Source of the DNA: Sphingobium abikonense NBRC 16140
GTDB lineage: Bacteria; Pseudomonadota; Alphaproteobacteria; Sphingomonadales; Sphingomonadaceae
Length of the DNA: 53,639 nt
Assembly: GCF_001598335.1 (NCBI RefSeq)
Contig: NZ_BCYT01000022.1
Location: 1 to 53,639 of the forward strand
Direction: 5' to 3'
The notes beneath the pieces are model-generated. The model was given only the letters and a program-made list of their open reading frames with translations. It searched no databases and was not told the DNA's origin. Shown here piece by piece: positions 1-9,529 of the stretch. Each line of letters begins with the position of its first letter. The first letter of the stretch is position 1. Position numbers and translations under genes: made by a program.

Positions 1-18
1 AATCTGCAACTGCAGATT
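1..18. repeat. Perfect inverted repeat upstream of the reductase gene
   Basis: The first 18 bases form a perfect palindrome with 8-base arms, AATCTGCA and TGCAGATT, around a 2-base centre. It lies 30 bases before the reductase start codon. It could be an operator for that gene or part of a hairpin belonging to a gene cut off by the window edge. The 2-base spacer is too short for an ordinary hairpin loop, so a dimeric protein site is more likely. Confidence 0.4.
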
Positions 19-47
19 CCGCCCGCCCATTTCGGAAAAACCCGACA

Positions 48-1088
48 ATGTTTTCTTTCCTGCGCAAATCCAAGATGAACACCGTAACCGTGGAAGGATC
101 GCCGACCACGCTTGACATACCGGCGGGCAAGACACTTCTTGAAGCGATGCTGGACGCGGGTCTGGCCATGCCGCACGATTGCAAGGTTGGCTCGTGCGGT
201 ACCTGCAAGTTCAAGCTCGTGTCTGGCAAGATCGGCGAATTGAGCCCGTCGGCCCTTGCACTTGAGGGCGACGAACTGCGCAGCGGCTTTCGCCTCGCCT
301 GCCAGGCCATTCCGCGCTCGGATCTGACAATCGCGGTTGATGCGCCACTCTCGCAAGGGATCGCCATTGCTACATATCGCGGCACCATCGTCGCCGCACA
401 ACGGCTATGCGAGGATATAATCGGGCTGACCATCGAACTGGATCGGCCACTGGCCTTCACTCCCGGACAATACGCTGATCTGACCGCTCCCGGCATCGAA
501 GGTGCACGCAGTTATTCATTCGCCTTCGCGACGGTTGGTGAACCCACCCAGCAACTGCATTTTCACATCCGGCACGTTCCGGGCGGCGCATTTACCGACT
601 GGCTGTTCTGCACCGATCGCACCGGAATGGAGCTGAAGGTTACCGCCCCCTATGGGCAATTCGCCCTCAAGGACAGCACTGCCCCCATTCTTTGCATCGC
701 CGGGGGTAGTGGTCTAGCGCCGATCATCTCGATTCTGGAGCAGGCGCTCGACCGGGGCGCAGACCGGGCGGTGCACCTGCTGTACGGTGCGCGCCGTAAG
801 TCCAATCTCTATGCCCTCGACAAAATTGCGGCCCTTCGTCAACGCTGGATGGCCCCTTTCGAATTCGTCCCGGCCTTGTCGGATGAAGAGCCAGACAGCG
901 ACTGGGCAGGAGCGCGTGGGCTGATCACCGAGCAGATTGCGGGCGTTGCAGACCTGGCGGCGCACGAAGCCTATCTGTGTGGCCCACCGGCGATGATCGA
1001 CTTTGCCGAAGCGCAATTGCTTGCCGCCGGCCTCTCACGTTCGGTCATTTCGGCCGACCGCTTTCTTGATCGCAGCAATCGCACGTAA
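48..1088 (+). CDS. Oxygenase reductase: 2Fe-2S ferredoxin fused to FAD/NAD(P)H reductase
   Basis: This 346-residue cytoplasmic protein passes electrons from NAD(P)H through FAD and a plant-type [2Fe-2S] cluster to a Rieske oxygenase, as BenC and XylZ do. The N-terminal ferredoxin domain (about 10-100) has cluster cysteines C45, C50, C53 and C85. The FAD domain carries RSYS at 154-157, and the nucleotide domain has GGSGLAP at 219-225 and CGPPAM at 311-316. Its order (ferredoxin first) and length fit the benzoate dioxygenase reductase class. It is the only such reductase in the window, so it may serve the benzoate-type oxygenase and both salicylate hydroxylase-type oxygenases; that sharing is inferred. 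A second in-frame ATG at 75 is a possible start. It is transcribed towards the end of the minus-strand meta operon. Confidence 0.9.
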   Translation: MFSFLRKSKMNTVTVEGSPTTLDIPAGKTLLEAMLDAGLAMPHDCKVGSCGTCKFKLVSGKIGELSPSALALEGDELRSGFRLACQAIPRSDLTIAVDAPLSQGIAIATYRGTIVAAQRLCEDIIGLTIELDRPLAFTPGQYADLTAPGIEGARSYSFAFATVGEPTQQLHFHIRHVPGGAFTDWLFCTDRTGMELKVTAPYGQFALKDSTAPILCIAGGSGLAPIISILEQALDRGADRAVHLLYGARRKSNLYALDKIAALRQRWMAPFEFVPALSDEEPDSDWAGARGLITEQIAGVADLAAHEAYLCGPPAMIDFAEAQLLAAGLSRSVISADRFLDRSNRT

Positions 1089-1121
1089 AAAAAGACGGGC
1101 GCTCGACGAATCGAGCACCCG
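1087..1121 (-). terminator. Rho-independent terminator of the meta operon
   Basis: An 11-base-pair stem (1096-1106 with 1111-1121, one G-T pair) with a CGAA loop is followed on the minus strand by seven Ts (1087-1093 read in reverse). It sits just after the last minus-strand gene and before the stop of the convergent reductase gene, so it would end the long meta operon. Confidence 0.85.
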
Positions 1122-1147
1122 CCAAGGGTGGAGAGATCTAAGCCGCT

Positions 1148-1948
1148 TCAGCTTCCGGGGCGTTTGCCGATGCCGATTCCACCGTCGCTGAGCAAAACCG
1201 TTCCTGTCATGTAGGCCGAGTCCCGACGCGAGGCGAGCAAGGCATAGAGGCCGGAGTGATCATCCGGTTCGGCGATCCGCGCGAGCGGCGTCATCCCGGC
1301 AATCATCGCGTCGAGCCCTTCCATATCTTCCATGTGAACATCGGCTGTTCCGCCCGCATGGGTACCGCCCAGCGGCGTTCGGGTGCCGCCTGGCGCCACG
1401 CCGTTGACCCTGACGTCGGGGGTTAGTTCCCAGGCGAGCTGGCGGATCAGGCCCAGCACGGCGTGCTTCGACGCCACATAGGGCGTACCGCCACCGCCGG
1501 TGTAGAAGCTTGAAGTCGAGGCAGTAAAGATGATGCTGCCCTTGGTCTTACGCAACTCCGGAATTGCGGCACGGGCGCCAAGGAAGTAGCCCTTTACGTT
1601 GACGCCGAAGATCTCGTCCAGCGTTTCCGAGAGCTTTTCGGGTTCCATGTCCGCAAGCGGGGTCATGAAATCCCAGATCCCGACATTGCCGACGAACACG
1701 TCAAGCTTGCCGAATGCAGCCACGGTTGCGACGACTGCCTTTTCGTTGTCGACATAATTGCGGACATCGCCCTCAATCACGACTACTGCGTTGCCATGCC
1801 GCGTACGCACCAAGTCGGCCTGAGCGGCATCCCTGACCAGGACGCCAACCTTGGCACCTTCTTCGATAAAGCGCGCGACGACCGCCTCACCGATCCCTGT
1901 GGCGCCGCCGGTTAGCAGCGCCACTTGTCCTTCGAGCCTTGCAGTCAC
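1148..1948 (-). CDS. bphB: cis-Dihydrodiol dehydrogenase (BphB-type SDR)
   Basis: This 266-residue short-chain dehydrogenase oxidises an aromatic cis-dihydrodiol to a catechol with NAD+. It has the nucleotide motif TGGATGIG near residues 13-20, a GIWDF segment after the NAG-like VGNVG, NVKGY at 117-121, and the catalytic pair Y157/K161 in YVASK with an upstream serine at 144-147. The glycine-rich GGGG before the catalytic Tyr and the GIWDF block are typical of BphB/NahB dihydrodiol dehydrogenases rather than generic SDRs. The start is GTG at 1948, with GGGAGG seven to eight bases upstream; the nearby ATG is out of frame and stops at once. It is the last gene of the meta operon. It probably acts on the diol from a ring dioxygenase encoded elsewhere or from the benzoate-type enzyme at 15-17 kb. 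Confidence 0.85.
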   Translation of the reverse strand: MTARLEGQVALLTGGATGIGEAVVARFIEEGAKVGVLVRDAAQADLVRTRHGNAVVVIEGDVRNYVDNEKAVVATVAAFGKLDVFVGNVGIWDFMTPLADMEPEKLSETLDEIFGVNVKGYFLGARAAIPELRKTKGSIIFTASTSSFYTGGGGTPYVASKHAVLGLIRQLAWELTPDVRVNGVAPGGTRTPLGGTHAGGTADVHMEDMEGLDAMIAGMTPLARIAEPDDHSGLYALLASRRDSAYMTGTVLLSDGGIGIGKRPGS

Positions 1949-1979
1949 ATCGTTCCTCCCGAAGATCGCGGGTTCTCGA

Positions 1980-3485
1980 TCACTGATCGAACATCCCGAC
2001 GCGGCCTTCCTGAAGGTTGACCACGACCGACTTTGTCTGGGTGTAGTGGTTCAGCACTTCATGGCTGAATTCACGCCCGAAGCCGCTCTGCTTGTAACCG
2101 CCCAGCGGCATGTTGGCCTTAAGGTTGTAGTAGCGGTTGATCCAGACCGTGCCGGTTTCAAGCTGACGCGCGATCCGGTGGGCGCGGGCAAGATCCTTGG
2201 TCCACACGCCGCCGGCCAGGCCGTAGGTGGTGGCATTGGCCTGCTGCATCATGTCGGCTTCGTCGTTCCAGCTGATTACAGTGGTCACCGGCCCGAAGAT
2301 CTCCTCCTGCGCGATGCGCATTGTGTTCTTCACATTGGTGAACACCGTCGGCTTGATGAAGTTGCCACCCGCCAGATTTGCAGCATCGGCGCGGGTGCCG
2401 CCGGTCAAAACTTCGGCCCCTTCCTCGGTTGCGAGCTGCAGGTAGCTTTCTACCTTGTCGAACTGCATCTTCGACGCCTGGGCGCCAAGCTGGGTTGCCA
2501 TATCGAGGGGATCGCCCTGGCGGATGCCTTCAAGCGCGGTTTTGAACTTGGCCAGGAACTCGTCCTGGATCGACTGGTGCAGGAACAGGCGCGAACCGGC
2601 CAGGCAGACCTCACCCTTGTTGAGCACAGTCGACATCGTAGCGCTTTCCACCGCCGCGTCGATATCGGCATCGCCGCACACGATGTGCGCCGACTTGCCG
2701 CCCAGCTCGAGCGTCTGCGGGATGATGTTTGCGGAGGCATACTGGATAATACGGCGGGCAGTGGCGATCGAACCGGTGAATGCTACCTTGGCGACATCGG
2801 GGCTGGTGACCAGCGCCTCGCCCACATCCGCACCATAGCCGGTGACGACGTTGATCACACCCGGCGGCAGCAGATCGGCCATTTCCACGAAGAATTCGAT
2901 CACCGAAAGACAGACCGTCTCGGCCGGCTTCAGAACGACAGTGTTGCCCGATGCCAGCGCTGGTGCGATTTTGCACGCCATCATCAACATCGGTACGTTC
3001 CACGGGATGATCTGCGCGCAGACACCGAGCGGTTCGCGGTGAACGATGCCGATCGCATCGGGATAATCGAGCGTCTGGCCATGCAGGCCATAGGCCGCGC
3101 CAGCGAACAGCTCGAACTGACCGATAGTCTGGGTCATGTCGAAGAACATCGATTCGCGCATCGGCTTGCCGTTGTTCAACGTTTCGAGCGTCGCGTAGTG
3201 CGACTGGCGTGCCTTCAGCCGGCGCGCAATTTCGATCAGGATCTCCTGGCGCTCGCCGGGCAGGCTTTGCGACCACTTGGGAAAAGCAGCCTTGGCAGCG
3301 GCAATCGCACGCTCAATGTCCTTGGCATTGCCGGCCTGGATCTTGGTCAGCACCTTGCCGGTCGAGGGATTGAGTAGATCGATGGTCTTGCCGCTGTCCC
3401 CGGCAATCCACTCGCCGCCGATATAATGGCCGTACTCGGACTTAATGCCGTAGTCGTTTTCTGTACTTTTCAACTGCGTAGCCAT
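1980..3485 (-). CDS. NAD-dependent aldehyde dehydrogenase
   Basis: This 501-residue protein has the full aldehyde dehydrogenase layout: the coenzyme-binding PWN segment (161-163), the general base E260 in LELGGKS and the catalytic C294 in NKGEVC. The N-terminal YGHYIGGEW block places it near the ExaC/acetaldehyde group and not with XylC or NahF, so the substrate is uncertain. It sits between the XylT-like ferredoxin and the BphB-like dehydrogenase in the meta operon, with an AAGGGAGAG ribosome site before its ATG. It could oxidise an aromatic aldehyde such as salicylaldehyde, or a short aldehyde that escapes the lower pathway. Naming it salicylaldehyde dehydrogenase would be a guess. Confidence 0.8.
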   Translation of the reverse strand: MATQLKSTENDYGIKSEYGHYIGGEWIAGDSGKTIDLLNPSTGKVLTKIQAGNAKDIERAIAAAKAAFPKWSQSLPGERQEILIEIARRLKARQSHYATLETLNNGKPMRESMFFDMTQTIGQFELFAGAAYGLHGQTLDYPDAIGIVHREPLGVCAQIIPWNVPMLMMACKIAPALASGNTVVLKPAETVCLSVIEFFVEMADLLPPGVINVVTGYGADVGEALVTSPDVAKVAFTGSIATARRIIQYASANIIPQTLELGGKSAHIVCGDADIDAAVESATMSTVLNKGEVCLAGSRLFLHQSIQDEFLAKFKTALEGIRQGDPLDMATQLGAQASKMQFDKVESYLQLATEEGAEVLTGGTRADAANLAGGNFIKPTVFTNVKNTMRIAQEEIFGPVTTVISWNDEADMMQQANATTYGLAGGVWTKDLARAHRIARQLETGTVWINRYYNLKANMPLGGYKQSGFGREFSHEVLNHYTQTKSVVVNLQEGRVGMFDQ

Positions 3486-3504
3486 GACAACTCTCCCTTG
3501 GTTT

Positions 3505-3786
3505 TCATAGAACTTCGATGACTAGGTCATCCATCGGATAGATCCGACAGGCCAGGGCGTATCCCTTTGCCTGGTCGGCGACAGAAACCTTGGCCGTGCT
3601 CATCTTGCCGGTCCGGTATTCGCCTTCAACAACTCGAACCAGGCAAAACCCGCAACCACCGCCACGGCAGCCCACTCCTATATCGCTGGAACCAAACTGC
3701 TCCATCGCGATCAGTACGCGTTCACCCTCGGGGCAAGCGAACTGCCCCCCTCCGAGGATCCGGATCTGGTAGGGCTCAAGCCTCAT
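3505..3786 (-). CDS. xylT: XylT-like [2Fe-2S] ferredoxin that reactivates catechol 2,3-dioxygenase
   Basis: This small plant-type ferredoxin (93 residues from the ATG at 3786) carries the cluster motif GCRGGGCGFC and a later ALAC cysteine, and the KMS segment between them is typical of XylT/NahT. Family members reduce the active-site iron of extradiol dioxygenases that has been oxidised during turnover. A longer frame with a start at 3837 exists, but the extra 17 residues overlap the tautomerase gene and have no family match, so I use the internal ATG. It overlaps the tautomerase by 11 bases, which suggests coupled translation. Its place at the end of the operon, rather than next to the dioxygenase, is unlike the TOL order. 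Confidence 0.85.
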   Translation of the reverse strand: MRLEPYQIRILGGGQFACPEGERVLIAMEQFGSSDIGVGCRGGGCGFCLVRVVEGEYRTGKMSTAKVSVADQAKGYALACRIYPMDDLVIEVL

Positions 3787-4009
3787 TCGACCAATCTTCT
3801 TCGACTCGGGGCTGCGCGGCAGCGGCCTTCGCCGCAAAGCTTACCCCCCCCACCGCGAAATGCGCTGGGTCCATCTCGCGAAGGATGACGCGAACTGACT
3901 CACGCGGCGCCCCGATCGCACCGATGGCAGCATCGGTCAGCGCCCGGATCAGCCGCTCTTTGGCTTCCGGCGGGCGCCCTTCGAGCAGGTTGACCTCGAT
4001 GATCGGCAT
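3776..4009 (-). CDS. xylH: 4-Oxalocrotonate tautomerase
   Basis: This 77-residue enzyme converts the enol form of 4-oxalocrotonate to the keto form in the dehydrogenase branch of the meta pathway. After removal of Met, the catalytic residues all match the family: Pro-1, Arg-11 in LLEGR, Arg-39 in SVRV and Phe-50 in the HFAVGG segment. The usual length is about 62 residues; this one carries a C-terminal tail of roughly 15 residues rich in Ala and acidic residues. The start is the ATG at 4009, one base from the stop of the decarboxylase gene. A longer open frame upstream is only a shadow of that gene. Confidence 0.93.
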   Translation of the reverse strand: MPIIEVNLLEGRPPEAKERLIRALTDAAIGAIGAPRESVRVILREMDPAHFAVGGVSFAAKAAAAQPRVEEDWSNEA

Positions 4010-4010
4010 A

Positions 4011-4781
4011 TCAGGCCTCCACCTGGAACATGACCGCGCCAAGGTTCTGCACGGTCGTCCGCACGGTCTGGCCGGGAGCCAGGTTGGGCGCGGCGGTGAT
4101 GCCGCCAGCCATGACGATGTCACCCGCGTTGATCTGTTCGCCCGCTTCGGCAACCAGCCGGGCCGCAGCAACCAGCGAACGGATGGGGTGGCCAAGGATC
4201 GCCGCGGTCGACCCGACCTGTACCACTTCGCCATCGATTTCGAGGATCACGCCCAGATTCGAAAAATCGATCCGGGGATCGTGCCAGGATCCGATCACCA
4301 GCCCCGACGAGGAAGTGTTGTCGGCGATCACGTCCTCGAGCGCGAACTTGAAGTTCTCGTAACGGCTGTCGATGATCTCCATCGCCGGGGCGATCGCTTC
4401 GACTGCTGCCAGCGCAGCGGCGGCAGTCACCTTACCGACCAGCGGGGCCTTCATCAGAAAGGCGACTTCCGGTTCGACCCGGGGGTGGACGTAGCGCGCG
4501 CGCGAAAGGGCGGATCCTTCCTCGACCAGCATCGCATCGGTCAGCCTGCCCCAGGCCACTTCGTCGACGCCGACCTGCAACATCTTGGCCCGGCTGGTCA
4601 GCCCCATCTTGACGCCGATGCGCCGTTCGCCACGCGACAGGCGCCGATCGACCGAGAGCTTCTGCACCTGATAGGCCTCTTCCACCGTGAAAGCGGTGTC
4701 CACAGGGGTGATTTGCGGGGTAGCTGTTGCTTCACGCTGTGCAGAGTCGAGCATTTCCGCGTATTTCGCCAGCCTGTCCAT
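4011..4781 (-). CDS. xylI: 4-Oxalocrotonate decarboxylase
   Basis: This 256-residue metal-dependent enzyme decarboxylates 2-oxo-3-hexenedioate to 2-hydroxypenta-2,4-dienoate. The sequence shows the family blocks VKMGLTS, EPEVAFL, the signature DSRYENFKF, which separates decarboxylases from the related hydratases, and GGITAA near the C terminus. In related organisms it forms a complex with the hydratase, here encoded at 6772-7566. One base separates it from the aldolase stop and from the tautomerase start, so it is tightly coupled within the operon. Confidence 0.93.
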   Translation of the reverse strand: MDRLAKYAEMLDSAQREATATPQITPVDTAFTVEEAYQVQKLSVDRRLSRGERRIGVKMGLTSRAKMLQVGVDEVAWGRLTDAMLVEEGSALSRARYVHPRVEPEVAFLMKAPLVGKVTAAAALAAVEAIAPAMEIIDSRYENFKFALEDVIADNTSSSGLVIGSWHDPRIDFSNLGVILEIDGEVVQVGSTAAILGHPIRSLVAAARLVAEAGEQINAGDIVMAGGITAAPNLAPGQTVRTTVQNLGAVMFQVEA

Positions 4782-4782
4782 C

Positions 4783-5814
4783 TCAGTTGGCCTTAGCTTT
4801 GATCAGATCAAGCGCAACGTCGATGATCATGTCTTCCTGGCCTCCGACCATCCGGCGGTTGCCCAATTCGACGAGGATCTCGCGGGTATCGATTCCGTAC
4901 TGTTCCGCTGCCTTTTCCGCATGGCGCAGGAAGCTTGAATAGACGCCTGCATAGCCCAGGCTGAGCGTCTCGCGATCGACCCTCACCGGACGGTCCTGAA
5001 GCGGGCGTATGATGTCGTCCGCCGCGTCCATCAGCGCCATCACGTCGCAGCCGTGCTTCCAGCCCTTGCGGTTGGCGGCGGCGATGAACACCTCGAGCGG
5101 TGCGTTACCGGCTCCCGCACCCATCCCGGCAAGGCTCGCGTCGATCCGCACCGCGCCCGTCTGCGCGGCGACGATCGAATTGGCCACGCCCAAGGACAGA
5201 TTGTGGTGCGCATGGATGCCGCGTTGGGTTTCAGGCTTGAGCACCCGGTCATAGGCTTGGAGACGTGCGATCACGCCATCCATGTCGAGCGCCCCGCCGC
5301 TGTCGGTGACATAGACGCAATGCGCGCCATAGCTTTCCATCAGCAGCGCCTGCTGCGCGAGCGCTTCGGACTCGATCATGTGGCTCATCATCAGAAAGCC
5401 CGATACGTCCATGCCCAGATCGCGCGCGATGCCGATGTGCTGCTTGCCGACGTCGGCCTCGGTGCAGTGGGTCGCGACGCGCACGGAGCGCACCCCCATG
5501 GCATAGGCGCGCTTGAGTTCTTCGGCGGTGCCGATGCCGGGCACCAGAAGCGTTGTCAGCACCGCGTTCTGGATGACATCAGCGGCAGCCTCGATCCAGT
5601 CCCAGTCGGTATGGGCGCCAAACCCATAGTTGAAGGTCGAACCGTTCAGGCCATCGCCGTGCGAGACCTCGATCGCATCCACCCCTGCCTCGTCAAGCGC
5701 CTTGGCGATCGTGCGCACGCTGTCGGTGCCATACATATGCAGGATGGCGTGCATCCCGTCGCGCAAGGTCACGTCCTGGATGTAGAGCCGATCAGATGTT
5801 GGATCAAAGGTCAT
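4783..5814 (-). CDS. xylK: 4-Hydroxy-2-oxovalerate aldolase
   Basis: This 343-residue class II aldolase cleaves 4-hydroxy-2-oxovalerate to pyruvate and acetaldehyde. The N terminus has the [10 protein letters not shown] block with the catalytic Arg and metal-binding Asp of the HMG-CoA lyase-like fold, and the metal-binding HAHHN histidines lie near the middle. The length matches DmpG/BphI. The acetaldehyde is normally channelled to the acylating dehydrogenase encoded just upstream; the two genes overlap by four bases (ATGA), as expected for partners in one complex. Confidence 0.95.
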   Translation of the reverse strand: MTFDPTSDRLYIQDVTLRDGMHAILHMYGTDSVRTIAKALDEAGVDAIEVSHGDGLNGSTFNYGFGAHTDWDWIEAAADVIQNAVLTTLLVPGIGTAEELKRAYAMGVRSVRVATHCTEADVGKQHIGIARDLGMDVSGFLMMSHMIESEALAQQALLMESYGAHCVYVTDSGGALDMDGVIARLQAYDRVLKPETQRGIHAHHNLSLGVANSIVAAQTGAVRIDASLAGMGAGAGNAPLEVFIAAANRKGWKHGCDVMALMDAADDIIRPLQDRPVRVDRETLSLGYAGVYSSFLRHAEKAAEQYGIDTREILVELGNRRMVGGQEDMIIDVALDLIKAKAN

Positions 5815-6749
5815 GCTGCGATCTTTTCCATATGAGTCTTGGCCAAGCTCTCGCCTGCCGCCTTGGCGGCAGCGGTCATGATGTCGAGATTACCGGAATA
5901 GTTGGGCAGATAATCGCCCGCGCCCTCGACCTCGAGGAACACGCTGGTCTTGAGGCCTTCGAATTCACCGTAGCCGGGGATCTTGAGCGGCCGGTTCGAA
6001 CCGAAGCGTTCGAACTGCACGTCCTGCTTGAGCCGGTAGCCCGGCACGTATGACTGCACCCTGGCAATCATCGCCAGGACCGAATCGCGCACCTTTTCCT
6101 CATCGACCATTTCCGACAGCGTGAAGATCGTATCGCGCATGATCATCGGCGGTTCGGCGGGATTGAGAATGATCACAGCCCGGCCCTTGGCCGCACCGCC
6201 GACAGTCTCAATCGCCCGCGCGGTGGTGCGGGTGAACTCATCAATGTTGGCACGGGTGCCGGGACCGGCGGAGCGCGACGAAACCGACGCGACGATTTCC
6301 GCATAGTGCACCTTGGCCACCTGCGAGACCGCCGCGACGATCGGAATCGTAGCCTGGCCGCCGCAGGTCACCATGTTGATGTTGCGAACGGTCGCATCGA
6401 CCGCGGGGTTGACAGGCGGGATGGTCGCCGGACCGATCGCTGCCGGTGTCAGGTCGACCATCAGCTTGCCGTCGCGGGCGAGTATCTCGTCATGCGCCTT
6501 GTGCGCATAGGCCGAAGTCGCATCGAAGGCGATGCCGATATCGGCATATTGCGGCATCCGACACAGGCCCTCGATCCCCTCGTGAGTGGTGGCCACGCCC
6601 CTTTCGCGGGCCATCGCCAGGCCTTCCGAGGCCGGATCGATCCCGACTACCGCTGCCAGCTCCAGAGTGTCCGAGCCCTTGAGCAGTTTGATCATCAGAT
6701 CAGTGCCGATATTGCCGGAACCGATAATTGCGCACTTCATCCTGGCCAT
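5811..6749 (-). CDS. xylQ: Acetaldehyde dehydrogenase (acylating)
   Basis: This 312-residue enzyme makes acetyl-CoA from acetaldehyde, NAD+ and CoA. The nucleotide-binding motif [10 protein letters not shown] follows the start, and the catalytic Cys is in the VTCGGQA block. The length equals that of DmpF. I choose the ATG at 6749 because GGAGGT lies about eight bases upstream; the frame stays open to 6833, but that part would overlap the hydratase gene and has no family match. An ATG at 6740 is an alternative. It pairs with the aldolase in a channelling complex. Confidence 0.94.
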   Translation of the reverse strand: MARMKCAIIGSGNIGTDLMIKLLKGSDTLELAAVVGIDPASEGLAMARERGVATTHEGIEGLCRMPQYADIGIAFDATSAYAHKAHDEILARDGKLMVDLTPAAIGPATIPPVNPAVDATVRNINMVTCGGQATIPIVAAVSQVAKVHYAEIVASVSSRSAGPGTRANIDEFTRTTARAIETVGGAAKGRAVIILNPAEPPMIMRDTIFTLSEMVDEEKVRDSVLAMIARVQSYVPGYRLKQDVQFERFGSNRPLKIPGYGEFEGLKTSVFLEVEGAGDYLPNYSGNLDIMTAAAKAAGESLAKTHMEKIAA

Positions 6750-6771
6750 TTGACCAACCTCCACTTCCAAT

Positions 6772-7566
6772 TCAGTCAGCAGCAAACGTAGCTCGGACAG
6801 TGCCAAGCCCATTGATCCGCGCTTCAACGACATCTCCGCGAGAAACCCCGGCCATCGGGCCGAGCGCGCCCGAAAGGATCACGTCGCCTTCCAGCAGGGG
6901 CCGCCCGGCATTCGCCATGACCCGCGCCAGCCACAGGGAAGAGGTGATTGGGCTACCAAGACAGGCGATCCCGGCGCCGACCGAAATCGGTTCGCCTTTT
7001 ACCTCCATAACCATGCCGCACGTGCGCAAATCCAGCCTATCTAGCTTGCGCGGCACCGCGCCGAGCACGAACAGTCCGCTCGACGCGTTGTCGGCGATCG
7101 TGTCCCAGATCTTGATGTCCCAGTTGGCGACGCGGCTGTCGACGATCTCGATTGCCGGAACGACATATTCGACCGCGCGGATCATCTCGGCGGTGGTCAT
7201 GTCGGGGTGGGGCAAATCCCGCCCAACGACGATCGCAATCTCGGCCTCGACCTTGGGCTGGATGACCTGATCAAGCGACACCGGGATACCTTCCGGCACG
7301 TCCATGTCTGCGAACAGCATCCCGTAATCGGGCTGGTCCACCCCCAACTGGCGCTGGACTGCAAGCGACGTCAGGCCGATCTTGCGCCCTACGAGCCGCC
7401 GCCCGCTAGCCAGGTAGTGCCGGGTGTTGGATTCCTGCACAGCATAGGCGGCCTCAACGCCACCGGCGGCAATCAGGTCTCGGATCGGACTGACCGGTGT
7501 GCCGCTTTCGGCGGCGCCGCGCAGCGCCAGAGCCGCTTGTTCGATGGTTTTAGGGTCGATAGTCAT
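6772..7566 (-). CDS. xylJ: 2-Hydroxypenta-2,4-dienoate hydratase
   Basis: This 264-residue hydratase adds water to 2-hydroxypenta-2,4-dienoate to give 4-hydroxy-2-oxovalerate. It shows the MhpD/DmpE blocks [17 protein letters not shown] and [13 protein letters not shown] followed by TIADNASSG. The VANWDIK segment after DSR distinguishes it from the decarboxylase at 4011-4781, which has YENFKF there. It receives product both from the C-C hydrolase branch and from the decarboxylase branch. It starts four bases before the dehydrogenase stop on the minus strand. Confidence 0.93.
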   Translation of the reverse strand: MTIDPKTIEQAALALRGAAESGTPVSPIRDLIAAGGVEAAYAVQESNTRHYLASGRRLVGRKIGLTSLAVQRQLGVDQPDYGMLFADMDVPEGIPVSLDQVIQPKVEAEIAIVVGRDLPHPDMTTAEMIRAVEYVVPAIEIVDSRVANWDIKIWDTIADNASSGLFVLGAVPRKLDRLDLRTCGMVMEVKGEPISVGAGIACLGSPITSSLWLARVMANAGRPLLEGDVILSGALGPMAGVSRGDVVEARINGLGTVRATFAAD

Positions 7567-7570
7567 CGTC

Positions 7571-9055
7571 TTAAAGCTTTACGCAGATGTTGGTGATCTC
7601 GGTGTAGAATTCGAGGCTGTGCACCCCGCCTTCCCGGCCTATGCCGGAATGGCCGGACCCGCCGAAAGCCGTGCGCAGATCGCGCAGGAACCAGGAATTG
7701 ACCCAGCACACCCCCACCTCCATCGCCGCCGCCACGCGGTGTCCGCGGGACAGGTTTTCGGTCCAGACTGAGGCGCACAGGCCGTATACCGTATCGTTTG
7801 CCAGCGCGATCACCTCGTCCTCGCTGTCGAACGGTAAGATGCCGCAGCACGGCCCGAAGATTTCCTCGCGCATCACGGTGTCGCCGTGGGCGACGTCGAT
7901 CCACAACGTCGGTTCCACGAAGAAGCCGCCGGCTTCCGCGCCCGAGATTTCAGGAACGCCGCCGCCGGTGACCACGGTGGCCCCGTCCTCGACCGCACGG
8001 CGATAGTAGCCCAGCACTTTCTCGCGGTGCTCGGCGCTGATCAGAGGGCCGAGATAGGCGCGATCACCGGTCACGCCCGGCTTGAAGTCCTGCGCCGCCG
8101 CCGCCATCCGCGCCACGAAGGCATCGAAGATCGGCCGTTCGACATAGACCCGCTCGGTTCCGAGGCAGACCTGCCCGGTGTTCAGGAAGACCGAGCGCGA
8201 CAGACCCTCGACCGCTTTGTCGAGGTCGGCATCGGCGAACACGATCGCCGGGTTCTTGCCACCGAGTTCGAACGAGATGTCGCGAACGCCGGTCGCGGCC
8301 TTCTGCATGATGGCCTGTCCGGTGCCGGTTTCGCCGGTGAAGGTGATGGCATCGACATCGGGGTTGGACGTGAGGAATTCGCCGGCCGAACCCGGACCGA
8401 ATCCATGGACGACGTTGTAGACACCCTTGGGCATGCCCACCGCGTTCATCACTTCGCCCAGTAGGGCAGCGGTACGAGGCGTTTCCTCGGACGGCTTGAC
8501 CACCACGGTATTGCCGCAGGCAAGCGCCGGGCCAACCTTCCAGGTCATCAGCAGCAGCGGGAAGTTCCACGGGCAGACGACGGCGACCACACCCTTGGGC
8601 TTGCGCACGGTATAGTTGAACGCCTGGCCGCCATCGGGGGTTGGCGTGTTGAAGCTTTCGCCCGGCATCGTCGAGACGACATCGGCGAACATGCGGAAGT
8701 TAGCGGCTCCGCGCGGAATATCGATATGCGACGCAACATGACGCGGCTTGCCGGTGTCGGCCACTTCGGCAGCCAGGAAATCATCCGCTCGGCGTTCGAT
8801 CTCGGTCGCCACGGCGGTGATCAGCTTGACCCGTTCGGCCGTGGTCATCTTGCCCCACGGCCCGGTAAGCGCGGCCTTGGCCGCAGCCACGGCGTCGGCG
8901 ACGTCTGCCTGGCTTGCTTCGTGCACAACCCCGATCTCGGCCCCGGTGGCCGGATTGACGTTGGAAAACGACTTGCCCTCGCTGCCTTCGCGATAGGACC
9001 CGTCGATGAAGTTCAGGATAGTATCCGTGATTGGAGAGGAGGAGACGGAAGTCAT
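7571..9055 (-). CDS. xylG: 2-Hydroxymuconic semialdehyde dehydrogenase
   Basis: This 494-residue NAD-dependent aldehyde dehydrogenase oxidises the catechol ring-cleavage product to 4-oxalocrotonate. It matches DmpC/XylG closely across its length, including HIDIPRGAANF, the general base E264 in ELGGKN, the catalytic C297 in GQVCLGTERVYVERP and the C-terminal SLEFYTEITNICVKL. These blocks are specific to this subfamily and not to general aldehyde dehydrogenases. It lies between the DUF336 gene and the hydratase in the meta operon. Confidence 0.96.
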   Translation of the reverse strand: MTSVSSSPITDTILNFIDGSYREGSEGKSFSNVNPATGAEIGVVHEASQADVADAVAAAKAALTGPWGKMTTAERVKLITAVATEIERRADDFLAAEVADTGKPRHVASHIDIPRGAANFRMFADVVSTMPGESFNTPTPDGGQAFNYTVRKPKGVVAVVCPWNFPLLLMTWKVGPALACGNTVVVKPSEETPRTAALLGEVMNAVGMPKGVYNVVHGFGPGSAGEFLTSNPDVDAITFTGETGTGQAIMQKAATGVRDISFELGGKNPAIVFADADLDKAVEGLSRSVFLNTGQVCLGTERVYVERPIFDAFVARMAAAAQDFKPGVTGDRAYLGPLISAEHREKVLGYYRRAVEDGATVVTGGGVPEISGAEAGGFFVEPTLWIDVAHGDTVMREEIFGPCCGILPFDSEDEVIALANDTVYGLCASVWTENLSRGHRVAAAMEVGVCWVNSWFLRDLRTAFGGSGHSGIGREGGVHSLEFYTEITNICVKL

Positions 9056-9095
9056 TGGTGCATATTACCTACGTTTTGCCAGAACCCATGGGGCG

Positions 9096-9527
9096 TCAGA
9101 ATTGCCTTGCGCCGATCGCAGCGAGGCCGGCGTTGGCGTACTCGACGTCCATCGCTTCGCTCCCGCCGGAAATACCAATCGCACCGACGAATTCACCGGC
9201 AATTTCGATCGGTAGGCCGCCGCCGAACATCGCTATTCCCGGCTGCGCGACGATCCCGTCGCGCAAGGCCGGATTGCCCGAAACCATCGCATAGAGATCC
9301 GGCGTCGGGACGCGGAAGCTGGCGGCGCTGTAAGCCTTGTCCTGCGCGATCTTTGCAGACGGCGAAGGGGAGCCGCTGGCGCGCACGAACGCGACCAGGT
9401 CTCCCCCCGCGCCGACCACCGCGGCAACGACCGGACAGCCCGCCGCCGCACCCATGGCAACGGCGGCAGCCGCTGCCTTGAGCGCCAATTCGTGGCCTAC
9501 TGTCCGGACCGAAACCACCCCGTCCAT
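9096..9527 (-). CDS. GlcG/HbpS-family (DUF336) protein
   Basis: This 143-residue protein belongs to the GlcG/HbpS/DUF336 family, recognisable by the MFGGGLPI block and the GAIGISGG segment. Relatives are often found in naphthalene and phenol meta-cleavage operons (for example NahX) with no settled function; some family members bind haem or cobalamin. It begins two bases after the catechol dioxygenase stop, which argues for coupled expression and a role linked to that enzyme. I see no signal peptide. The start at 9527 is preferred over the longer frame to 9611, which overlaps the dioxygenase gene. Confidence 0.8.
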   Translation of the reverse strand: MDGVVSVRTVGHELALKAAAAAVAMGAAAGCPVVAAVVGAGGDLVAFVRASGSPSPSAKIAQDKAYSAASFRVPTPDLYAMVSGNPALRDGIVAQPGIAMFGGGLPIEIAGEFVGAIGISGGSEAMDVEYANAGLAAIGARQF

Positions 9528-9529
9528 GA

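Noticed and set aside
1851..3377. A long open frame (about 508 codons) on the plus strand opposite the aldehyde dehydrogenase gene
   Set aside because: It mirrors the codon structure of the real minus-strand gene in GC-rich DNA and has no family features. Similar antisense frames at 3567-4796, 12879-14063 and 15475-17013 were left out for the same reason.
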